Source of the DNA: an uncultured Collinsella sp. | GTDB lineage: Bacteria; Actinomycetota; Coriobacteriia; Coriobacteriales; Coriobacteriaceae | Length of the DNA stretch: 11,612 nt | Assembly (NCBI GenBank): GCA_902492825.1 | Contig: CABUMZ010000057.1 | Span: forward strand, 1 to 11,612 | Reading direction: 5' to 3' | In this document: piece by piece, positions 6,195 through 11,612 of the stretch | How positions within the stretch are numbered: position 1 is the stretch's first letter | Layout of the letters: each line of letters opens with the position of its first letter | The notes under the pieces: generated by a model | Told to the model about the DNA's origin: nothing | Database searches by the model: none | Seen by the model: only the letters and a program-made list of their open reading frames with translations | Position numbers and translations under genes: made by a program

Positions 6195-6785
6195 GTGTTT
6201 GGTATTGGAGAGGGTGAGCTCGCGATCATCGTGGTCTTCGGCTTTTTGCTGTTTGGCCCGGATAAGCTCCCGCAGATGGGCCGCACGATCGGCCGTGCCA
6301 TCCGTCAGTTCCGCGAGACGCAGGAAAAGATGACGGCCGTTGTTCAGTCCGAGATTATCGATCCGGTGAGCGAGGCCGCTTCGGCCCCGGTCAAGCCCAA
6401 GAAGGCTGCTGCGACCGACGACGATTCCGATGCGGACGAGGATGCCGCCGAGACGGCAGCGGCCGCCAAGAAGGAGACCTTTGCCGAGCGTCGCGCCCGT
6501 CTTGCTGCCGAGAAGGCCGCGAGCGAGGCTGCCGCCGAGGGCGAGGGTGCTGCTGAGGAGTCCGAGGCCGAGGGTGCCGAGCCTGCCGCTGCCGCTGAGC
6601 CTGTCGTCGAGCCTGAGCCTGCTACAGAACCGGAGCCCGAGCCCGAGCCGGCAGAGCCCACGACGGCCGACCTCTACGCCCGTCGTCCCCGCAAGCGCAA
6701 GGCCGTCGTCGACCAACTTGCCCGCGAGCTCGAGGCCGAGGACGACGCCGCTGCCGCCGATGCACCGAAGGGAGGCGATGAGTAA
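6195..6785 (+). CDS. tatA: Sec-independent protein translocase subunit TatA/TatB-like
   Basis: I place the start at GTG 6195 (196 residues), not the in-frame ATG at 6150. GGAGGT (6185-6190) sits just before it, and the protein then begins MFGIGEGELAII, the canonical Tat opening. Residues 9-20 form the membrane helix, followed by the hinge FGPDKLP (20-26) and an amphipathic helix (27-45). With TatC it builds the twin-arginine translocon that moves folded proteins across the membrane. Glu8 and the GP hinge resemble TatB, while the rest suits TatA. With no second copy here, it may serve both roles, or a partner is elsewhere. The tail (about 70-196) is low complexity, rich in Ala and Glu, with an EPEP stretch at 139-155, a basic patch RRPRKRK (163-169) and an acidic end. 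It overlaps tatC by one base. Confidence 0.9.
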   Translation: MFGIGEGELAIIVVFGFLLFGPDKLPQMGRTIGRAIRQFRETQEKMTAVVQSEIIDPVSEAASAPVKPKKAAATDDDSDADEDAAETAAAAKKETFAERRARLAAEKAASEAAAEGEGAAEESEAEGAEPAAAAEPVVEPEPATEPEPEPEPAEPTTADLYARRPRKRKAVVDQLARELEAEDDAAAADAPKGGDE

Positions 6786-7576
6786 TGCCTATCGGACCTG
6801 CGCGCATGCCGCTCTTCGATCACCTGGGCGAGCTCCGTCGCCGCCTGACCATCGTGGTCGTGTCGGTGTTTGCCGCCGCCATCGTGCTGTATTTCGCTAC
6901 GCCCGTGGTGCTCGACATCTTGGAAGACCCTATCCGCTCCTTTGTGCCGGACGGTAAGTTCTACATCACCACCACGCTCGGCGGATTTGGCCTGCGCTTC
7001 TCGCTGGCCATCAAGATGGCCGTGGTCATGTGCACACCCATGATTATCTGGCAGATTCTGGCGTTTTTCCTGCCGGCGCTTCGCCCCAACGAGCGCAAGT
7101 GGGTCGTGCCCACGGTGCTCGCCTCGACGGTGCTGTTCTTCCTGGGTGCCATCTTCTGCTACTTCATCATCATCCCTGCGGGCTTTGAGTGGCTCATCGG
7201 CGAGACCTCGGCCGTCGCTACGGCGCTGCCCGATCTGGAGAACTACGTCAACATGGAGCTGCTCTTTATGATCGGCTTTGGTGTGGCGTTTGAGCTGCCG
7301 CTCATCATCTTCTACCTGTCCGTCTTCCACATCGTTTCCTACGCGGCCTTCCGCAGTGCCTGGCGCTACGTGTACGTAGGCCTGCTCGTGGGCTCGGCTG
7401 TGATTACGCCCGACGGCTCGCCCGTTACGCTGGGCCTCATGTATGGCGCCCTGCTCTCGCTCTACGAGATTTCGCTCGCCATTGCTCGCGTGGTTATTAC
7501 CGCGCGCGAGGGCAAGGAGGGCTTGTTTGTGAGCCGTCTGGACCTGTTTTCGGACGATGAGGACGACGAGGAGTAA
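6785..7576 (+). CDS. tatC: Sec-independent protein translocase TatC
   Basis: This 263-residue polytopic membrane protein is TatC, the receptor for twin-arginine signal peptides. It has the cytoplasmic N-terminal motif HLGELRRRL (13-21), about six hydrophobic segments (roughly 22-40, 74-97, 108-131, 157-180, 193-208 and 214-235), the first cytoplasmic loop LPALRPNERK with Glu103, FGVAFELP with Glu170 in the membrane, and TPDGSP (208-213). Glu103 and Glu170 match residues important in E. coli TatC. The tail ends in an acidic run (SDDEDDEE). The ATG overlaps the tatA stop by one base (TAATG), with GGAGG at 6771-6775 inside tatA, so the two are translationally coupled. An alternative start at 6806 is possible. 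Confidence 0.97.
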   Translation: MPIGPARMPLFDHLGELRRRLTIVVVSVFAAAIVLYFATPVVLDILEDPIRSFVPDGKFYITTTLGGFGLRFSLAIKMAVVMCTPMIIWQILAFFLPALRPNERKWVVPTVLASTVLFFLGAIFCYFIIIPAGFEWLIGETSAVATALPDLENYVNMELLFMIGFGVAFELPLIIFYLSVFHIVSYAAFRSAWRYVYVGLLVGSAVITPDGSPVTLGLMYGALLSLYEISLAIARVVITAREGKEGLFVSRLDLFSDDEDDEE

Positions 7577-7582
7577 ATCGGT

Positions 7583-7939
7583 ATGCATGAGGTTGGCATT
7601 GTCAACGGCATACTCGATACAGTGATTCGCGCGGCGCGTGGGGCGGGGGCCTCGCGCGCCGTTTTGGTAACGCTGCGTATCGGGGATATGACCGAAGTTG
7701 TGCGCGAGGCGCTCGACTTTGCGTGGGAGACATTTCGCGACGAGGACCCGCTCACGCGAGGCTGCGAGCTTGCCGTGGAGGAGGTCCATCCACAAAGCGA
7801 GTGTCTGGACTGTGGCGAGGTTTTCGACCACGATCGCTTCCACTGTCGCTGTCCCCAGTGTGGTGGTGCCAACGTGCGCCTACTGCACGGTCGCGAGCTC
7901 GATATCGCGAGTATCGAAATCGAAACCCCCGACGATTAG
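7583..7939 (+). CDS. hypA: Hydrogenase/urease nickel insertion protein HypA
   Basis: The 118-residue protein matches HypA, the zinc protein that hands nickel to [NiFe] hydrogenase large subunits together with HypB. The N terminus MHEVG supplies the nickel ligand His2 with Glu3. The zinc domain holds C74-x2-C77 and C90-x2-C93, with an extra Cys88. Length is normal for the family (about 113-120). It starts 6 bases after the tatC stop, with GAGGAG (7568-7573) inside the end of tatC as its ribosome binding site, so it is co-transcribed. No hydrogenase structural genes or hypC-F are in the window. Confidence 0.96.
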   Translation: MHEVGIVNGILDTVIRAARGAGASRAVLVTLRIGDMTEVVREALDFAWETFRDEDPLTRGCELAVEEVHPQSECLDCGEVFDHDRFHCRCPQCGGANVRLLHGRELDIASIEIETPDD

Positions 7940-7963
7940 CCCGCTAGCCATCTGGTGATGGGG

Positions 7964-7994
7964 TATAAAGGGGCCAAAGTAAGGAGCGCTAAGT
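7964..7994 (+). promoter_or_regulatory. hypB leader: possible internal -10 element and ribosome binding site
   Basis: A clear Shine-Dalgarno AAGGAG (7981-7986) lies 8 bases before ATG 7995. TATAAA (7964-7969) could be a -10 element for an internal promoter, but no -35 is visible. A small hairpin, CCATC (7948-7952) with GATGG (7957-7961), precedes it. Confidence 0.35.
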
Positions 7995-8678
7995 ATGGCC
8001 GAGAAAACGATTGATATCGCATCGCCGATTCTGTCGCGCAACGAGCGCCTGGCAGATCAGCTGCGCCAGCGATTTAATGAGACAAACACCTATGTGATCA
8101 ACGTCTTGTCGAGCCCCGGTTCGGGCAAGACCACCACGATCCTGGGCACCAACGAGCGCCTGCGCGACAAGGCTGGCCTGCGCTGCGCCGTCATCGAGGG
8201 CGATATTGCCTCGGATGTCGACGCCATCACCATGAAGGAAGCCGGCATGCCTGCCATCCAGATCAACACGGGCGGCCTGTGCCACCTCGAGGGCAACATG
8301 ATCATGGAGGCCGTTGACGCGTTCGACCAGGCCGTCGGTCTGGAGAACATCGACGTCATCTTTATCGAAAACGTGGGCAACCTGGTCTGCCCAGTCGACT
8401 TTGACCTGGGCGAGAACCTGTCCATCATGATTCTCTCGGTGCCCGAGGGCGACGACAAGCCCGTCAAGTACCCGGGCATCTTCCAGCACGCCGGCGCGCA
8501 ACTGCTCAACAAGGTCGATGTGGCCCCGGCTTTCGATTTTGACATGGATAGGTATACTAAGACACTCGATGACCTCAATCCGCAGGCGCCGCGGTTTGCC
8601 GTGAGCGCGCGCAAGGGCGAGGGCATGGATGCCTGGTGCGATTGGCTCATCGGGCAGATTGAGCAAGCAAGGGCGTAA
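7995..8678 (+). CDS. hypB: Hydrogenase nickel incorporation GTPase HypB
   Basis: The 227-residue protein is HypB, a SIMIBI-class GTPase that acts with HypA in nickel delivery to [NiFe] hydrogenase. It has the P-loop SSPGSGKTT (39-47), a switch segment VIEGDIASD (67-75), the metal-site pair C96-H97 in GLCHLEGN, ENVGNLVCP with Cys132 (125-133), and a guanine-recognition motif NKVD (172-175). C96, H97 and C132 correspond to the metal site at the GTPase dimer interface in HypB. The His-rich stretch and N-terminal CxxCGC nickel motif of some HypB proteins are absent, so this is the short form that relies on HypA. It follows hypA after 55 bases with its own ribosome binding site. Confidence 0.96.
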   Translation: MAEKTIDIASPILSRNERLADQLRQRFNETNTYVINVLSSPGSGKTTTILGTNERLRDKAGLRCAVIEGDIASDVDAITMKEAGMPAIQINTGGLCHLEGNMIMEAVDAFDQAVGLENIDVIFIENVGNLVCPVDFDLGENLSIMILSVPEGDDKPVKYPGIFQHAGAQLLNKVDVAPAFDFDMDRYTKTLDDLNPQAPRFAVSARKGEGMDAWCDWLIGQIEQARA

Positions 8679-8732
8679 GTCGGCCGCCATACGGGCGGGC
8701 GTAGCCGCAGAGATACGAGATAGGAGCCTCTT

Positions 8733-11327
8733 TTGAAGCTCATCATCGCCGAGAAAAACGACGCCGCGCGTCAGATCGCCGAGCGGCTGTCCACGGGTAA
8801 GCCCAAAAAGGACAAGGTGTACAACACCGCCATCTACCGTTTTGAGTGGAAGGGCGAGGAGTGCGTGACGATCGGCCTTGCCGGTCACATCCTTGCACCC
8901 GATTTTTGCGACAGCGTGCTGTTCGATAAAAAGCTGGGATGGTATTCGGTCACCGAGGACGGCGAGATGCTGCCGGCCGACATGCCCGATGGCCTGGCGC
9001 GTCCGCCCTACGACACCAAGCGCAAACCGTTCCTTGCCGATGGCATTTCCATCAAGGGCTGGAAGCTCGAGAGCCTGCCTTACCTCACCTGGGCGCCCGT
9101 CATTAAGCTACCGGCCGAGAAGGAGCTCATTCGCTCGCTCAAGAACCTTGCCAAGAAGTCCGACAGCGTCATCATCGCTACGGACTTCGATCGCGAGGGC
9201 GAGCTGATCGGTTCGGACGCCCTCAACAAGGTGCGCGAGGTTGCGCCCGACTTGCCGGTCGCCCGCGCCCAGTACTCTTCGTTTACCAAGGCCGAGATTA
9301 CGCACGCCTTCGATAATCTCGTCTCGCTCGACCAGAACCTGGCCGACGCCGGCGAGAGCCGTCAGCACATCGACCTTATCTGGGGTGCGGTGCTCACGCG
9401 TTACCTGACGCTCGCCAAGTTTGGCGGCTTTGGTAACGTGCGCTCCGCCGGCCGCGTGCAGACCCCGACGCTTGCCCTGGTGGTCGAGCGCGAGCGCGAG
9501 CGCATGGCGTTTGTGCCCGAGGACTATTGGCAGATTCGCGGCATGGGCGCCGCGCAAGGCGCTGCCGAGGACGATCGCTTTAAGATCGCGCACAAGACAG
9601 CGCGCTTTACCGACAAGGATGCTGCCGAGACGGCGTATAGTCACGTCGACGGCGCCGAGACGGCAACCGTCGCCGCGGTGACCAAGCGCTCCCGCAAGCA
9701 GCAGCCGCCCACGCCGTTTGCGACGACCTCGCTACAGGCCGCCGCCGCGGCCGAGGGCATCTCGCCTGCGCGTACCATGCGCATCGCCGAGTCCCTCTAC
9801 ATGGCGGGCCTCATCAGCTACCCGCGTGTCGACAACACCGTGTACCCCGCGACGCTCGATCTGGGCGCCGTGGTGAGTGACCTGGCAAAGATCAACCCGG
9901 CGCTGGCGCCCGTGTGCAAAAAGGTACTTGCTGGCCCCATGAAGCCCACGCGCGGTAAAGTCGAGACCACCGACCACCCGCCTATCTACCCCACGGGCGA
10001 GGGCGATCCGTCCACGCTCGACGGCGGCCAGCGCAAGCTCTACGACCTGATCGCCCGTCGCTTCCTGGCGACGCTTATGGGTCCCGCGACCATCGAGAAC
10101 ACCAAGCTCGAGCTCGACGTGAACGGTGAGCCGTTCGTGGCTTCGGGCGATGTGCTCGTGACTCCGGGCTTCCGCGAGGCGTATCCGTATGGACTTAAGC
10201 GCGATGAGCAGATGCCGCCGCTGGAGCAGGGCGATACGGTCGATGTGTTCGACATTAAACTCGAGGCCAAGCAGACCGAGCCGCCCGCGCGCTACAGCCA
10301 GGGCAAGCTCGTGCAGGAGATGGAAAAGCGCGGCCTGGGTACCAAGTCCACGCGTGCGAGCATCATCGAGCGCCTGTATGCCGTGCGCTATCTCAAAAAT
10401 GATCCCGTTGAGCCGAGCCAGCTGGGCATCGCCATCATCGACGCGCTGACGCAATTTGCCCCGCGCATCACGAGCCCCGATATGACCAGCGAGCTTGATG
10501 GCGATATGACCCGCGTCGAGCGCGGCGAGGACACCGAAGAGCATGTCGTGACGCACTCGCGCGCGCTGCTGGCTGGCGTGCTCGACGAGCTGCTCAAGCA
10601 CACGCAGGAGCTGGGCGACGCCATCAGCGACGCCGTTACGGCCGATGCGCGCGTGGGCGCCTGCCCCAAGTGCGGCAAGGACCTGGTTATGAAGACGAGC
10701 GCCAAGACCCGTGGCAGCTTCATTGGCTGCATGGGCTGGCCCGACTGCGACGTGACCTATCCGGTGCCGAGCGGCGTCAAGGTAAGCCCGCTCGAGGGCG
10801 AGGCGGCCGTGTGCCCCGAGTGCGGCGCACCGCGCATTAAGTGTCAGCCGTTCCGCCAGAAGGCTTTCGAGATCTGCGTGAACCCGACGTGCCCCACCAA
10901 CTACGAGCCCGACCTTAAGGTGGGCGAGTGCAAGGTGTGTGCCGAGGCCGGACGCCATGGCGACCTGATCGCACACAAGAGCGAGAAGAGCGGCAAGCGC
11001 TTTATCCGCTGCACCAACTATGACGATTGCGGCGTGAGCTATCCGCTGCCGGCGCGCGGTAAGCTCGAGGCGACGGGCGAGACCTGCCCCGAGTGCGGCA
11101 CCCCCATCGTGGTGGTCAACACGGCGCGCGGTCCGTGGCGTATCTGCGTCAACATGGACTGTCCGACCAAGGAGAAGAAGCCCGCCCGCGGCCGCAAGAC
11201 TGCGACCAAGGCGAGCACGGCGAAGAAGACCTCGGCTGCGAAGAAGACGACGGCTAAGAAAGCCACTGCCGCCAAGAAGACGACCGCGAAGAAGTCGACT
11301 GCCAAGAAGGCGGCCGCCGACAAGTAG
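8733..11327 (+). CDS. topA: Type IA DNA topoisomerase, archaeal-like, with zinc clusters and Lys/Ala-rich tail
   Basis: This 864-residue enzyme nicks and passes single DNA strands to relax negative supercoils. The start is TTG 8733, after TAGGAG (8721-8726), and gives MKLIIAEKNDAA. The TOPRIM domain has catalytic Glu7 and D151, D153 and E155 in TDFDREGE. The DNA-cleaving tyrosine is Y363, next to R365, in LISYPRVDNTVYP. The opening segment (KVYNTAIYRFEW, GLAGHILAPDF) and the SYPR.DNTVYP active site look more like archaeal TopA than the usual bacterial TopA or TopB; I judge this by eye. Four four-Cys clusters follow (C644-C672, C694-C720, C733-C766, C785-C810), then a Lys/Ala/Thr tail (about 815-864) like histone H1 and the tails of actinobacterial TopA. 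It is last in the tat-hyp row, 54 bases after hypB. Confidence 0.93.
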   Translation: MKLIIAEKNDAARQIAERLSTGKPKKDKVYNTAIYRFEWKGEECVTIGLAGHILAPDFCDSVLFDKKLGWYSVTEDGEMLPADMPDGLARPPYDTKRKPFLADGISIKGWKLESLPYLTWAPVIKLPAEKELIRSLKNLAKKSDSVIIATDFDREGELIGSDALNKVREVAPDLPVARAQYSSFTKAEITHAFDNLVSLDQNLADAGESRQHIDLIWGAVLTRYLTLAKFGGFGNVRSAGRVQTPTLALVVERERERMAFVPEDYWQIRGMGAAQGAAEDDRFKIAHKTARFTDKDAAETAYSHVDGAETATVAAVTKRSRKQQPPTPFATTSLQAAAAAEGISPARTMRIAESLYMAGLISYPRVDNTVYPATLDLGAVVSDLAKINPALAPVCKKVLAGPMKPTRGKVETTDHPPIYPTGEGDPSTLDGGQRKLYDLIARRFLATLMGPATIENTKLELDVNGEPFVASGDVLVTPGFREAYPYGLKRDEQMPPLEQGDTVDVFDIKLEAKQTEPPARYSQGKLVQEMEKRGLGTKSTRASIIERLYAVRYLKNDPVEPSQLGIAIIDALTQFAPRITSPDMTSELDGDMTRVERGEDTEEHVVTHSRALLAGVLDELLKHTQELGDAISDAVTADARVGACPKCGKDLVMKTSAKTRGSFIGCMGWPDCDVTYPVPSGVKVSPLEGEAAVCPECGAPRIKCQPFRQKAFEICVNPTCPTNYEPDLKVGECKVCAEAGRHGDLIAHKSEKSGKRFIRCTNYDDCGVSYPLPARGKLEATGETCPECGTPIVVVNTARGPWRICVNMDCPTKEKKPARGRKTATKASTAKKTSAAKKTTAKKATAAKKTTAKKSTAKKAAADK

Positions 11328-11348
11328 CGGCGCACATATAGACACGGC

Positions 11349-11386
11349 GGGGCCGGGCGCGCAAATGCAAATGCGCGCCCGGCCCC
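11349..11386 (+). terminator. GC-rich hairpin after topA
   Basis: GGGGCCGGGCGCGC (11349-11362) is perfectly complementary to GCGCGCCCGGCCCC (11373-11386), loop AAATGCAAAT. It begins 22 bases after the topA stop. The following ACTTCT lacks a real T-run, so it may be a non-classical terminator or a 3' protecting hairpin. Confidence 0.6.
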
Positions 11387-11395
11387 ACTTCTAAG

Positions 11396-11458
11396 TTGCG
11401 GTGAAATAGGGACTGTTTTTGCTGGCAAAAGGCCTAATTAATCCCTATTTCACCGCAA
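11396..11458. repeat. REP-like palindromic element B
   Basis: TTGCGGTGAAATAGGGA (11396-11412) is perfectly complementary to the sequence at 11442-11458 (17 bp), with a 29-base spacer. A small inner hairpin lies in the spacer (TTTTG 11416-11420 or so with CAAAA 11426-11430). It sits between the convergent topA gene and the minus-strand gene at the window end. Bases 11400-11417 match 14 of 18 with 999-1016 in element A. Confidence 0.55.
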
Positions 11459-11478
11459 GTTTTGATCAGTTGTTGGGA

Positions 11479-11612
11479 TTACTTCACCTCGACGGGTGCG
11501 GCGCCGGGGTAGCGGTCCTCAAAGTCCAGACGGTATTTGTTGTCGTTGGTGCCCGCTACGTTGTCGCGCGCCAGCGGCGCCACGATCTCGTCCTTGTGGT
11601 TGGCGGGGCTGG
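11479..11612 (-). CDS. C-terminal end of an unrecognised minus-strand protein (partial)
   Basis: Read on the minus strand, an open frame enters from beyond the right edge and ends at TAA (complement of 11479-11481), giving the last 43 residues. They include NHKDEIVAPLARDNVAG, then NKYRLDFEDRYPGA, and end PVEVK. The piece is hydrophilic, with no membrane segment or zinc motif. GC-rich codon use matches the neighbouring genes, which supports it being real. I do not recognise the family, and 43 residues are too few for a functional call. It converges on topA. Confidence 0.65.
   Translation of the reverse strand, partial: SPANHKDEIVAPLARDNVAGTNDNKYRLDFEDRYPGAAPVEVK

Noticed and set aside
8684..8698. 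Small hairpin between hypB and topA as a terminator
   Set aside because: It has five base pairs and no T-run. The 54-base gap is compatible with an operon.
11161..11327. AAG-rich stretch at the end of topA as a DNA tandem repeat
   Set aside because: The units are irregular and stay in frame. It is explained by the Lys/Ala-rich protein tail typical of such topoisomerases.
9732..11345. Long minus-strand open frame (537 codons) antisense to topA
   Set aside because: Its composition is dominated by Leu/Ala/Arg/His, as expected from reversing GC-rich codons, while the plus strand carries complete topoisomerase motifs.

Overview
The window is a GC-rich, gene-dense bacterial chromosome segment. 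Codon use, Shine-Dalgarno sites before most genes, GTG and TTG starts, and the gene families suggest a Coriobacteriia-type actinobacterium, most likely Collinsella or a close relative. That taxonomic call is inference from gene content; no rRNA or marker search was possible. No phage, IS transposase, CRISPR array, tRNA or rRNA is visible, and this looks like core-type chromosome.

Layout, left to right: (1) a ROK-family sugar kinase (9-962), followed by a short REP-like hairpin (964-1016). (2) A family II, manganese-dependent inorganic pyrophosphatase, ppaC (1129-2052), ended by a strong intrinsic terminator. (3) The Na+/H+ antiporter gene nhaA (2320-3678), whose roughly 200-nt leader holds stacked hairpins, a possible pseudoknot and a second strong terminator before the ribosome binding site. 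It looks like a riboswitch/attenuator. nhaA ends at a 15-bp perfect inverted repeat, followed by an AT-rich gene-free stretch. (4) A small minus-strand gene of unknown function (3967-4221), divergent from a PLP-dependent aspartate aminotransferase of the AspT type (4371-5675), which is followed by a solitary STAS-domain protein (5727-6041).

(5) A probable operon runs tatA/B-like (6195-6785), tatC (6785-7576), hypA (7583-7939), hypB (7995-8678) and a type IA DNA topoisomerase (8733-11327). The Tat genes form a twin-arginine translocon that exports folded cofactor-containing proteins. HypA and HypB insert nickel into [NiFe] hydrogenases, a classic kind of Tat cargo, so the linkage is functionally sensible. 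The topoisomerase has archaeal-looking sequence motifs, four C-terminal zinc-binding clusters and a lysine/alanine-rich histone-H1-like tail. It ends at a GC-rich hairpin followed by a second REP-like palindrome. The window closes with the C-terminal end of an unrecognised minus-strand gene.

The most interesting item is the structured nhaA leader, a candidate cation-responsive regulatory RNA. The archaeal-like topoisomerase and the paired REP-like elements come next. I saw no clear multi-gene novel system.
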